From the NCBI GenBank assembly GCA_026119935.1, contig JALRMH010000064.1:1-64000 (forward strand): a stretch of DNA of 64,000 nucleotides, read 5' to 3'. The notes below the pieces were generated by a model that was given only the letters and a program-made list of their open reading frames with translations, ran no database searches and had not been told where the DNA came from. A program made the translations under genes and the position numbers. Position 1 is the first letter of the stretch. Each line of letters begins with the position of its first letter. Shown here piece by piece: positions 44,666 through 56,327 of this stretch. This stretch comes from Endothia cerciana (taxonomy: Eukaryota; Ascomycota; Sordariomycetes; Diaporthales; Cryphonectriaceae).

Positions 44666-46090
44666 GGAAGGCCGCCGGGGGGGGGGTGGCGCTGTCGGGT
44701 ATGGTTCGTATCTGGTGGCAGTCCTAGGCGTAGACGATGTGGTGACCTGCAGCGGTGATCTGGTGCTGTACACAGGGCACGCGGACTATGTGGATACGTA
44801 CTACACGAACGTGGTGCGGACTGGGGATTCTAGGCCTGATCCTGGGCAGGATTCAACGTCCGTGCCATCTTTCTTCGGCGCTCACCTGTGTGTATATAAA
44901 CCCCGTCGCCTTCTCCTCTCGCCGCAGAAAGGAGAGAGGGAGACACCCCCCCCCCCCAAAAAAAACCCCCCCAAAAAAAACCTCGATTCGCAACCTTACC
45001 ATTCCACGCCTCACCAACCCTCTTTGAGGGTCCAAGACTATCGACGATGCTCTCACCAGGCTCTTTCTTCCCACCCTTTGACACTCTATCAGGAGAGCTC
45101 CATCCCTGGCCCGCCTCCCCGTTTGGCCAGGCGAGGCCATAAAGCGCCATGTGTGGTGTTATGATCAGCGTATGTACGTATACCCTCATCACTACCCTGA
45201 GCTTCCTGTGCGGTCTCAAATAGCAGGGAAAGCTGACAACAGCAACAGACCCGCCTAGGGTTACGTCGACTCTCGAGTATGTTTGAGGAATTGCGAACAT
45301 CAAACCCGAGGTTGTGCTCGAGCACAACATCGAGCACGACCTCATGTCCTGGGAAAGCATCGGCCCACACGCCAGCCACCACGAGGACGGCTACTACCCC
45401 CCTTGCGTATAGCTGGCCGGGCTTCTCGGCTTTTGATGTGAAGCCGGCAGTGGGTGGCGGCGGTCTGGAGCTCGCCAGGGGGGGGTCTTGTGCCTAGGCT
45501 GAGCAGCAGAGCCAGTATTGCCTAGGAGGTTGCGGATCCTACATAGTAGGGGGGCCGGCCTGACCCTGACGGTCACCACCGCTGCTGGTACTATGGGGGC
45601 AGCACAGCAGGGACCCGGCATGATGATGTCGCATCAGACGTTGCAGGTGTAATCGTCGATGGCGACAAGCTCTGTCTGTATCAATAGACTATGGGTGTGG
45701 CAGCGGGCCAAGGGAGGCACGTGACAGGCACGTGCCCCCCCTCCCTCACCAGGCGGCTGGCTATCCACTGATGCCTTCACCGTCTTTCACTGATGGGCCG
45801 TGCGGTATCAGGAATCGTAAGAAGCCCAGCCGGTTGCTATATAGTTTCCAGCAGCTCAGACAACCTGACACCTACATATCTTTGACCCTACTATCACTTC
45901 CACACTGTGGGGTTTTGTACGTGGAGGGGGAGACAAGACATGATATGGCACACAGACCATCGGTATGTATGCCCTCCCCGAGCCGCACCGAGTCCCTGCG
46001 GCCTGACGACCCTGTCGGCCCGCACGCACCACCTCGGTTCCTCGGCAGACGGGGGGTTTCAAAAAGCTGCCGGCCAGCCCTCTTCGGGGT

Positions 46091-46383
46091 GACGCAACCC
46101 TCAGGCACGCCCTTGCCCGCGAGGTGCTGGAGGAGACCGGCCTGCACATCACGACGGAGATCCCCGCCGAGCCGAAGCCAATGGTCCACAGGGCGGGGGA
46201 AGAGAGTCGTCGGTGGCGATGGCAGAGGGGGTTCCTTGTTTCCAGGAGCGCCCATCCGGCTGGGCTGCGTACGTCGTGTCTGTCCCCGACGGCGAGGTCG
46301 GGCTGGGCGCAGATGGGCATTCGGGGTCCTGCTGGGCCACTGGACAAGAACGAGGCTGGCAAGGCGAACGGGGTAATACCTAG
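46091..46383 (+). pseudogene. Nudix hydrolase fragment with a frame break
   Basis: From 46091 one frame reads DATLRHALAREVLEETGLHI, matching the C-terminal half of the Nudix box (REVLEETGL; the Glu residues bind metal in active enzymes). That frame then runs into sequence without family character. From 46246, right after a TTTCCAG, another frame reads GWAAYVVSVPDGEV and then GHSGSCWAT to a stop at 46381-46383. This is the strand and the HSxxxWAT segment expected after the Nudix box. A usual PGG motif upstream is not found in frame. The two parts are too close for a normal intron, so I read this as a decayed gene, though a mis-split gene is possible. Nudix enzymes hydrolyse nucleoside-diphosphate-linked substrates. 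Confidence 0.5.
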
Positions 46384-46791
46384 GGGTACGTATAATATAA
46401 CCCCCAAACGCTCCTGGTCAACCCTCCATTCCCTTATCCTGATACGTTTCGTCTTGTAGTTGTATACCAGACAGAACCTTTTGGATCCCGCACCCTCGCT
46501 CGCATGCCGGGATCTTCCCCAGATTCTGGCCAGTGCACATCTCTTCAGATGTTCCGTCCCTGCTCCTCCACGCCCTGGACCAGTCCACATGAGCACCAAG
46601 GCCGTGTATAGCAACAAACAAATGCCATTTTCATCAGACAGATGAGACTAGCTTAGAGCTTGATTGCTTACATAAACTAGTCTCCTCAAGCTCACCATAC
46701 TGGGTATTTCCGATCTGGACAATCCAGTCCTTTCTCTCTATGGTCACAGAGCCCTTTATTCCTCACAAGGTCCTCCGGGTTGGAAAAAGGG

Positions 46792-46792
46792 G

Positions 46793-46826
<34 letters not shown>
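46792..46826. repeat. poly-A run
   Basis: About 33 consecutive A, non-coding. Confidence 0.9.
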
Positions 46827-46827
<1 letters not shown>

Positions 46828-46962
46828 AAAATAGGCTAGGCTGTCTGGGTCTGGGAACGGAACCTCGAGGGGTTTGCCGGCTGTGGACTTCCTGCTGCGG
46901 TATCAGGGATAGCTTCTTTCACAGCCAGGAGATCCAGCCTGGTCCTCCGTGCGTGGCAGGAT

Positions 46963-46995
<33 letters not shown>
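46963..46995. repeat. (GGC)n microsatellite
   Basis: About 11 CGG/GGC triplets, non-coding. Confidence 0.88.
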
Positions 46996-46996
<1 letters not shown>

Positions 46997-47397
46997 TGTG
47001 ACGTTCACCACACTTTATTTATTTCCCCCTCCATCCCATCTTTCCTCTCCCTCTCCTCTCTCACTCCCACATCCGGGTACACTGTTCTCCATCCTGACTT
47101 GTCGCAGCGGGATAGCGGCTCTCGAACACGGGCCCGGCTCTGGACAGTCTTGGGCCGTAGTAACAAAAGTACTGCATCTCTCTTTAATTAGTCACCGTTA
47201 GTATATTGCGCTGTCTGCTGAGACTCATTACCCCCCTCCCGTTTGGGCCGGGTCGGGCTGGCTGCCATTGTTCTAATTTGTCATAGACTAATTTAATCAG
47301 TGTTAGTGTCGTCGTGTATACAGGTAAGGTAAAGAATTGTGAGATAAAGTTAAGGTGCCCGTGGATGGAATTCTGCACAGGCTTGTCAAGTGAACAG

Positions 47398-47430
47398 ACA
47401 CACGCACACACGCACACACACACACACACA
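47398..47430 (+). repeat. (CA)n tract in leader of 47515 gene
   Basis: CA dinucleotides about 85 bp upstream of the start of the next gene, on its sense strand. Confidence 0.85.
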
Positions 47431-47514
47431 ACTTCTCAAATAGCATACTCACCACCATACCCACGTCCACATCCACCTCTGCCCCCCCCACCCCCCCCTC
47501 CCCAATCATCAGGG

Positions 47515-49080
47515 ATGACGACGAGGACGACGATGGCGACGCGGTTCAAGCCGCCCAGTGCTGAGGAGGATAAGGAGATTGACGCACACCATGCAGGACG
47601 GGGACAACCCCCCTCCCCCTCCATCAACGCCCTGCTCCGGCGCCATTGTCGCGAGCGGCTGGTTGTGCACCCCCTGCGGTGGACCAGCCGCCAGCTTGAC
47701 CTCCTGCAGTGCAGGTTTGTCTCTCGCCCACATGACTACCAACCAGCGCAGCCACCTTTCTCTTACCAGCCGGCCGTCCGTGCCCGTGCCCGTGCCCGGC
47801 TCCAGTCTCCGTCAGCCGCTGGCGACGGCAGCTTAGGCAACCTCAGCGGCGGCAGCAGCAGCAACAGCGACGACGGTGGTGGGGTAGGACTAGAGGGCGA
47901 TGGGAGGTGGGATATAGTCAACAACGAGGGGCTCAGGAGGAAGGGGAGTTACCCATTCCAGGATGCTAGGGATGCCACGCAGGCAAGGGGGATGGTGGTG
48001 CGGGAGACGGCCACAGTCTCGCTACTAGACAACGGCCCACTCAGGCTCGATATCAAGAGGTATGTATAGTATGGTCTGATGTTGCCCTGCCCTGCCCTGC
48101 CCCTGCCTCTGCCTCCCCCCTCCCCCCCCCTCCCCCCCCCAGGTCAGGTCAGGTTCAAGGCAGGTCAGGCCGCTCTGACCTGTCCCTCAATTCTGAGCCA
48201 GGCTGCCAATCAGCTTTCGCTTTGGCGACATTATACGGCCCCTCCGCTCGTCCATCACATGTCTCATTTTTGCGGCGCGCCGGCCAGCCCATCTGGCAGA
48301 CCCCCCGGGACAACAACACCCAGAAGGAGCAGCGGGACTCCCCCCATACCCCCTGCTCCTGTGGCTCGACCTTTCTTTCCACATCACCATGCGCCGGAAC
48401 GACACCTTCCTCCCGCCCATGCGCCAGAACGAGCCGGTCGCTGCGATTATCCGTACCAACCTCCACCGGTGCACCCCGGCGGACCGCCACCGTGACCCAT
48501 ACATCGTTGCTGCGCTGGTTGCACTGGCCCAGGAGCAGAGGGATTGGGTGGATGAACATGGGGACGGACATGAGCTGGGGCACGGCACCGGCGGACGCAA
48601 GGCGGTCACGGTAAGTCTCCCCCGCCGAAGCGGGCTCGGGCTCCGGCCGGGACCCGCACCCCTCTGGGTCGAACCCGCCGCCTCCCTCGTGGACAGACAT
48701 GCTAACCCGTTCCGCCGCCGCCCCCCCCCCCCCATTGGCAGGCCAGGCTGGTCCTCGGAGACCCTGACAACAACAAGACGGTGTGCGTCTACATGGCAGA
48801 CGTGTCAACCGCATTCCTCGACAAGCTTGAGAGGCCCTGGGTGGTACCCGAGCCCTCTGCCGGGATGGAAATCGTCGTGTCCGAGGTGACAGCCAAGCCC
48901 CTGCGGTCGTTTCGGGAGCGGCTGCTCAGTCATATGTTCCTGGGGGAGGGGGAGGCCGGGCGCGAACAGGGCAGGAAGAAAGGTGGGAGGCAGCAGGGCA
49001 TCAAACGGGGCCGGGCCGAGGGGAGGAAGGAGGACGTGGTGGCTGCATCCTCGAGACCGCCCAGGAAGCGACATCTGTGA
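47515..49080 (+). CDS. uncharacterised fungal protein family member
   Basis: Three exons by frame and splice logic: 47515-48059 (donor GTATGT), 48214-48610 (acceptor CAATCAG, donor GTAAGT) and 48742-49080 (acceptor TTGGCAG), giving 426 residues with consistent phases. The recognisable core is in exons 2 and 3: FRFGDIIRPL, then RNDTFLPPM, AAIIRTNLHRCTP, RDPYIVAALVALAQEQR, then ARLVLGDPDNNKTVCVYMAD, STAFLDKLERPW and a basic tail ending PPRKRHL that could serve as a nuclear signal. I know this pattern from fungal hypothetical proteins with no assigned function. The N-terminal part is low-complexity with a Gly/Ser stretch. A second in-frame ATG at 47533 is an alternative start. Both introns have poly-C tracts before the acceptor. 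The first intron border is the weakest. Confidence 0.7.
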
Positions 49081-50909
49081 GGAAGGATGACGCGCGCGGA
49101 TGGGCACCCGCCACGGGCATGGACGCTGGCGGTCCGGAGCATGGATGGGTCCAGCAGGGCACTCGGCGTGCTGGCCGGGGCGATCAAGAAAGCATGTTGG
49201 TACCCACAGGCTATGAGCGATGTGGTAAACCATTATGGTATTCTTTAGTCTCTGGGTCCTTGGGTAGTCATGATCCGATCACAGGCGACCAACAGCTACT
49301 TATCCCTGGAAGGGTTCCGTATATCTACGACACAAAGCGTATCCTGCTGCCACGCCCGCTGAACCTGCACCGCGGCAAGTCGTCATGCCACGGGGTTAAC
49401 CCCGAGCCCATGGATAGATAAAGTATAGGCCTATGAACCTACCACCTAACGACTCGGGATGTTTAGCCAGGGGGGATATACACTCCCGGCCAGCAGCAGG
49501 CAGGCAGGCAGGCAGGCAACCAGCTCCCCGGCGTCCAGGCACAGGTGTGCAGGTGGGAGGGGTCTCATGGCAAGCTGCTGTCGAGACGCTGAACACATCG
49601 GGACCAGACCCGGGCCTGGGCCCAGGCAGGGGCTCCCCAGGCGCCGTGCCCTCCTCTGCGCGGCACGGCCTCACGAAAATATGGTTGCGGGCCAAGCAGG
49701 AACCACCTATGTATGCAGCACCTGACCGCACAGGCAGAGGGGGCCCAGCACATGCCCGCCGGGCTGGGAGCGACAGTTTCGAGCAGAAGCCTAGCCGCAC
49801 AGGGGGGAAACAGTTCAAGGCCCTCGCCGACGGGGTCACCTACATTATGTACGTAATACGGACCCCTGCCTGGGTTTAAGTTACTATTAACGTTATTCGT
49901 TATTACGCCTCTGGACCGCAACCCGCCAGATAGCCTCTCTTTCCCCTCCTACCCAGCAACACACTTGCTACGCCCCCGTACCGGACTGACTGTTCTGGGC
50001 CACCACGGGCTGGTTGGTTGGCACGGGGTTGAAGCTATCGTGACGTTCCGTCTGGCAGGATGGCCAGTATGACCACATCCGTGATACCACCCGTCCGACA
50101 GACACAAGGGGGCGGAAGGGGAGATGCGGGGTGTCCAGGAGAGAATCCCGCGGTACATATCCCCCGCCCCCGGATGCGAGCAGCGCCTGGGGTGTGCGCG
50201 CGGAACGACCGCCTGTGTCCCGAGCTCACCTGGTCGCGAGGGCAGCCGGGGGGGTGCGGTAGGCATACTCCGGGCAGTCTGGCCTCGTCTATCAGCTCTG
50301 TTGTTGTTGTGAGGGACCAGGCACCTGATGAGGCCACGCCTTCTTACCTCGGATCTCTGAAGTGGTGTGCGCCCTGCGGCTCCTTGAGACGACGCCCGGT
50401 GCCAGCGTCGAAGACCTCGAGCATGGGATTGAGGTGAAGGTCCGGATCCCTTCTTAAGTTGCAGAGCGTATCGTACGGCCGACAGCACGTAGGAGCACTA
50501 ATTTTCTCACCCGACTCGCTCGGCCGACCAGTTGAGGTTTTTTTTTTTTTTTTTTTTAATCTCTCCAGAGTCACTTCCGCGCGAGTGGCATTATGCATAG
50601 TGTCATCTCTCCATTGATTGTAACGAGCGGAATATTATGCGCCGCAGATAGATCAGGGCAGGAAGGAAAAAAGAAAAAGAAGAAAACAAAGAGAGCAAAA
50701 AAAAACCCCAAAAAAAAAACCCCCCAAAAGAGGGAAAGACAAGAAAGGAAAAAAAAAAAAAAAAAAAAAAAATCCTTTTTTCCACAAGTTTTCATCATGC
50801 GAGTTGTCCCAGCAACCAAATCAGAGAATCACCGGTCCGGTCCCTTCAACCTTTTGAACATGCCCTCCTCCTCCCTCCCCTCCACCAGCACAGACACAGG
50901 GCCCCGTCT
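49081..50909. other. intergenic, no supported gene
   Basis: 1.8 kb between two convergent 3' ends. It contains a (CAGG)n array at 49497-49519, a poly-T run at about 50536-50558 and A-rich runs at about 50660-50771. Open frames lack recognisable domains. Confidence 0.55.
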
Positions 50910-52093
50910 CTATCCCTCCAGAAGAGCCTTGAACGAGTCGTCACACCTGCCACTCGTGCCTGGTATAACCAGGCTGCTCGGAAAGATGAAGGATTCGCCA
51001 AAGGGCCGTGCGTTGCCATTGGTCTGCCGAGGCCAGGCGGCGCCAGAGTTCTGTCTCCCTGGGACCCAGCATGCTTTCCAGTCCGCCTCGCAGACCTCTC
51101 CGCACGGGCTCACCTCGAGATACTGATTCCAGGCATCAAACACTATCTCGGTACCGACCTCGGGCCCTAGGTCGTGGTATGCAAAGCAGAACATGGAGTC
51201 GCACGCGTCGCACCGATAGACATTTGTCCTGGACACGTGCCCCGACTGGATCAGGTCCGGGCAGGGCTCGCCATGGACCGCACGGCCGTTGAAGTCGGTA
51301 GTCCCAGCTGGGGACTCCCAGGCGAACGGGTCCACCTCGGTGAGGTTCTCGGGGACAATAAGGCGGCGAAAGGCGATGTGCAGGCAGCACTTGAACGGCG
51401 TACTCGCCCAAGGTAACTCGACAGGCTCCTGGGCGCGGGCGATGACCGAGTGCGCAGGCGGTGGTATGAGGATGCGGACAGTACGGTGGACGGATACAGC
51501 CCAGGTGGACTCCGGGTCCTCGGGCTCGACGAGGCCGACATGTTGAAAGTGAGAGTGGAAGTCGATCTTGCGGCCGATATGAATCCGCTGCCGCTGGCCC
51601 TCCAAGTATATACTGCATGCCTCCCAGGGTGACGACCCGGCGAGAGAGCAGGGTGCCGCATTGTCAGAGGGGTGCCCGAAGAAGTCATCGACAGCACATT
51701 GCTGGAATAGCTCGTGGAAGTAGAGCGTCGCATCCGAGCTGACGTCCTCAAAGGGATGCTGGGGACGGGCGCCAGGGTGAGGCTTACGGCAGTTGTAGCA
51801 GATGTACCACCCACCCAGGCCGTCCCCCTCGAACCGGTGGAGCAGTTCGGTAGAGCCTGTGGTCCAAGGGCGTGGTGCGAACTCAAAGCGCTGGGTGATC
51901 CACCAGGGGACATCAAAAAACCGGCCCTTGTTGATGTCGTCCACTATGCCCCCCTCCTGGTCTCGCGCTGACGCCAGGCGTGTTGACATGTTAGGAAGAG
52001 GCTCAGCTGGTCCGCGGGCGGCAGGTTGTCGAGGATGGCTTGGAATACTTCAGGTGGGAGGTTGAAGATGATGGCGCGGGCAGGGGCGGACAT
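50910..52093 (-). CDS. F-box protein, frame broken at a six-G run
   Basis: Adaptor-type protein. Its N terminus, from ATG 52093, carries an F-box (FNLPPEVFQAILDNLPPADQL, in parts FNLPPEVFQAIL and DNLPPADQL, then FLTC), the Skp1-binding motif of SCF ubiquitin ligases. This frame stops just after RETRRGA. A second frame, open through 50910, carries the rest: IVDDINKGRFFDVPWWI, CYNCRKPHP near the middle, CPD and YRCDACDSMFCF, so it has paired Cys that may bind zinc. The frames are joined only if the six-G run (51949-51954) had one more G. No splice pair fits. Either a homopolymer sequencing error or a true disabling mutation would explain it; the downstream frame also has its own ATG at 51989. 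The substrate is unknown. Confidence 0.7.
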
Positions 52094-52562
52094 GGCTTTC
52101 GCGAGGGAGCGGTGTTTAGCTGTCTCTTCCCCTTCCTCGTCTTGGCGGATATCGAACAGAGTCAAGACCTGAGGTTATCATCAAGAAAGGAGCCGCTCGC
52201 TGCTCAGCACAATCAGGGGAGGAGAGCGCGGAGAGGCTTGGGAACGGTTGGGATGCCGAAGGAGGTCTGAGGTGTGGCCGGAGGGACCATCTGCCTTATA
52301 TATTAGCCAGAGCTGGGTATCTATCCCACCTGCGCCTGGCGGTATCCTCATGTCCCATTGTTTGTATGTACACACATTGTTTGTATGTATGTACATACAT
52401 TATTTGCACCCCCTGCTGCTGCTCGGCGAGGGGGTCGTACGTACCCACACCTACTACTACCCACCTGCATGCATCTACCCGCCCAAGCCCAGATGCCATC
52501 TGATCCCACCCCCTCACCGTCGTCCACCCGGTGGCGGAAATTGAGACTACGCATCTCTTCGT

Positions 52563-52593
<31 letters not shown>

Positions 52594-55500
52594 CCTTTCT
52601 CTCTTTTATTTTATTTTATTTTATTTCTTTTTCTTTTTCTTTTGTTTCGTCTCGTCTCGTCTCGTCTCGCATGAAGACGGGGGGGGGGGGTGCACGAGGT
52701 GATGTACGGCTGATGGTTCACATCCCCCCGAGTAGTTACCACTGCTTGGTCATAACGGTCATAATGACTACTACGGCTCAATCCTCGCCTGTCATTATGA
52801 TACCCGGAGATCTCATAGCTCGGTGTGAACAAGGCTCTCTCGTAGGTTCGTCATCAGTGACTCTACATACATAAAACTGACACACACTAAAGCCCTTCTT
52901 CCCGTCCTTGGCGCTGAGCTCCCATCTGGAACCCCTGGCCACCGTACTATGTACGCAGCCCTTCACGTCCACCCCCTCAACCCCGCCCACACCCGCATCT
53001 TCACGCCTGCTCCTGCTGTCGCCCTCAGGGCATGTGCTGTGACGTCCACCTCACAGCATCCCGTACGACCCAGCTACATGGTCCCATACACCCCCTCGCC
53101 AGTGTGCTCTGCTGGCAGGTCTGACCCAGCCGGGAGGATACGGACCGCCAGCCAGCCAGCCAGCCAGGCTTGCTGAGATCATGCAACATGCTGTGGGAGA
53201 CCCCTGATCGTTTGTCGCACAGGGCTTCGTCGATGACGATGGGAGCGGAGCGGGGCGGTGTGGGCAGAGAGGCCTGTACCACGGTCGATCTCGTATCGGC
53301 CGCGCGGGAACCACCCGTGGAGGAGCTGTGGCTGGCTCGCTGTCTCAAGCACGGACGTGTTGGGCTTCGGCCGCCTCCCGTCTACAACTGTGCTCGGGGC
53401 TGCCATGCGGCCACTGCTGCCCAGCCGGAACAGGCAAAGGCAAGGCCGCCCCAGCGGCAAACCCGCGAGCCCGATGCACCTGGGGAAGCAAAAAAAAAAA
53501 AAAAAAAAAAAAAGCAACCGGCTTGCTGGTCGCGGGTAGGGTGTCACGACCGTATCTATGATTCAGAGCCCCCCCACGGGAGGCAGAGCCCCCCCCCACG
53601 GGAGGCAGAGTTCGATCCAATCGGGAGGAGGATGGGGAGGAGGAGGAGAGAGGGGGGGGGGCCGGCTGCTGACGGGAAAGAAAAAAAAAAAAAAAAAAAA
53701 GAAAGGAAAAGAAAAAGGGTCCCGGAGCGGTTGGGGATGCGTCCTCACGGCCAACCACATAAAACGTCCCGCTGTTGGTCGCCCAGTAGGGTGTCACGAC
53801 CGTATCTATGATTCAGAGCCCCCTCACGAGAGGCAGAGCGCAATCCAATCGGGAGGACTACTGGCGGGGGGGGGGGGAGGGGAGGAAAGGAAAGGAAAAG
53901 AAAAGAAAAGAGAAAAGGGTCCCCAGCGGCGGTTGGGGAGGCGTTCTCATGCCCAACAAAGAATTGTCCGCCAACCAGGGCGTCGGAACATAAGTCTGGT
54001 CAGTAGGACTTGGTATCCAGAACCCGCTCCTCCTCCTCCTCCTCCAAGGTGCAGTCTAGATGGTGTTCCCCATGACGTCCGTCCTCAGACATCCTGTGTG
54101 TATCCATCCGCCTGTCCAGTGCCTCTGCCTCGCTCGTCAGTGAGTCATACCGTTTGCCTTGACTCTTCCACCAACCGGTGGTCAAGTACTCCCGTGATGT
54201 GTCTTTCCCACTAGCACAGGTTCCCTGTGCAGGAGGCCCTCCAATTAATGAGCGGCAAGTCGTATCCGAGGTTTGCTTGCATACTTGGAGGGGGACCACG
54301 TATTGGGAAACCAGGCTCTGCAGACGGAAACCCCTGCGTTGGGCCTTCAAACAGCGGGGTTGTCCACGCGAGATCCCACCCGCCCCGGCTTTGTCTGACG
54401 GCGGGGGCAGCCACGACTCCTACAGCAGAGAAGCGGGAGAGGAGAGATGGGACAGGATGGTTGTAGATGAAGAGAGGCGAGGGGCGGGTCGCCCCAGCTG
54501 ACCGCCCCCAGCCGGCAGCCCTGCGAGGTTCCCCCCCCCCCCACCCCCCACCCCAGAGCCCTCCCTGGGGTGTCCAGAACCCCGCGCGTGGGTGTGAAGC
54601 AAGATCGTGCGTGCGTGCTGGTCTCCGAGATGGCAACCCGACCACCCGCCGGGCAGGCAGGCAGCTGACTACCCTGCTCGGAGGGCCCCCCCCCCGCCCC
54701 CGCCCAGGCCCAGGCCCGGCAGGATCCTGTCGCTTGGCCACTGGGGGCAGCAGCCGGCTGAGCCACCCCGGCGTCCCGAAGTGCTACTTCGGGTATGTGC
54801 GATGAAGTATCTCTCGGCGTGCGTGGGCGTGGCCGGACGGACAGGGCCAAGCTGGTTGAAGGACGGGGTCGGCAAGGGTGGATGGACACCAGAGGCTAGG
54901 TGCAGGAAGTACATACCATAGTAGTATCGGGTGGATCGTGGTTGGTGAGGACTGACGAGTAGTTCGCGCGCCGTGGGCTTGACTGATCTACACGGGAAGT
55001 CAATCAAGATCCACGACCTTACCCATCATTCAACGGTCAGGGGTTGGCCCCGTTGCACCCGAATCGCATCACCACTCTTACATAACTCATGGGCTTCCCC
55101 CTTCCCCCCCCCCCCCCCGGCTTCCTCTGCCCGACATGCCAGCGTGGGTGGGGGCTGCTGATGGGACCACCTCCAGAAGCACACGTTCTCGTCTTTACCC
55201 CCGTGGTTACGTGGTGACGCCTGCTTGTGATCCGGGTGCCGCCCGCACATTCGAACGGCCGGTGGCTAACGACACTTTGCCACGGTTTTCTTCCCCCCCC
55301 CCCCCCCCCAATCCCCAACCAGGATTCCGGAGCCTCTAGGGCGATCGGACAGGACGCTCGGTCGAGTAAACACAACCAGAGCTGGGCAAGGGGGGGAGGG
55401 GAGAGCGGACGGACCATGAGAAGAAGCAGTCCGTGAGGGGTGCCACCCCCAGGTGGTGGACGAGAACGGCAGGGGCCGCGCACAATACAATACAGCAGTC

Positions 55501-56327
55501 AGCATGCACAGGTTGCGTCCGAACAGATTTCGATTTCTAACACCATCTCGTCCTGTCCCGTCCCCGTAACTGTATCTCGTCCCCTCCTCTGCGCACAATT
55601 CTAGAGTTAGGAGCTAGTTAATATGAAAAAGTGGGTATAATGACGGCTCCTCCCTTTCCCTGGGGACAAACGTCTCTGCTCCTGGGGCCCTCCAGCATCG
55701 GAAGCCCGCTCTCCTCTTGCGTCCGCAGCGCGCTCTGTTATTCGAACCTTCTGGTGTCAAAAGGTACCGTGCGGGTGTGTGAAGCGGATGCGAGCGGACG
55801 AGGTGGTGGTTGAGACTGTATGCCTTCGTGGGTTGTGTTGCCGGACATTGCCCTCTTGTCATGTGTGTATATTGTGTGTGCCCTTTGGTGTCCCGAATTG
55901 CCTGGTTCCTGGTCCCAGGTCGCTTCCATCCCGGACAAGTCCATCCCTCCTGCGCCTGACGGAAAGGAAAAATCTGAGTAGGGTAGGGAAAACATAATGG
56001 TGAAGATAGGGGACGACTCTCTGAGCGAGTGTGGTGGGTATAATAAGGTCTCCTCCATAGGCATGCGTATTGGGACTCCGAAATGAAAATGCATGCATAG
56101 TCAATAGCGTTCGGAAAAAGAAAAAAAAAAAGGGGGGGGGGGTGGTGGGGTTAGGAAACAGAGCACACAATGGCGACACGAGGCCGGGGGTAGTGTAGGC
56201 CCCCCCAACCCTCCGCCCCCCCGCGCGAGTTTGTGTGATCACGATTGGAGGCCGGGAATGCGCATGATATACAAGACGGGGGGGTATGATACCATACGCC
56301 GGATGGGTTGAAAGACCGTGGGGTCCT
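52094..56327. other. intergenic with tandem duplication and homopolymers
   Basis: 4.2 kb. It contains poly-T at 52565-52593, a TTTTA pentamer array at about 52605-52625, (CAGC)n near 53150-53167, the tandem duplication at 53536-53990, poly-C runs near 55095-55108 and 55292-55306 and poly-G near 56131-56140. No coding region is supported. Confidence 0.55.
53536..53990. repeat. two-copy tandem duplication of about 250 bp
   Basis: Copy 1 (about 53536-53786) and copy 2 (about 53788-53990) each begin AGGGTGTCACGACCGTATC. Both continue through ATGATTCAGAGCCCCC, a GGAGGCAGAG-like motif, an ATCCAATCGGGAGGA motif, a poly-G then poly-A stretch, and GGTTGGGG followed by a CC(A/C)AAC-type end. Inside copy 1 the CCCCCCACGGGAGGCAGAG motif is itself doubled. 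The two copies differ mostly in homopolymer length. Confidence 0.85.

Larger units (their letters stand above)
42979..47514. other. intergenic with a Nudix relic and several microsatellites
   Basis: 4.5 kb. It contains (GT)n at 43197-43267, (GA)n at 44571-44665, poly-C/poly-A near 44947-44980, a Nudix-like segment at 46091-46383 (separate entry), poly-A at 46792-46826, (GGC)n at 46963-46995 and (CA)n at 47398-47430. Other open frames have no recognisable domain. Confidence 0.5.

Noticed and set aside
53170..54214. Open frames across the tandem duplication with Lys runs
   Set aside because: The frames are made of poly-A and poly-G tracts and repeat copies; no protein character.
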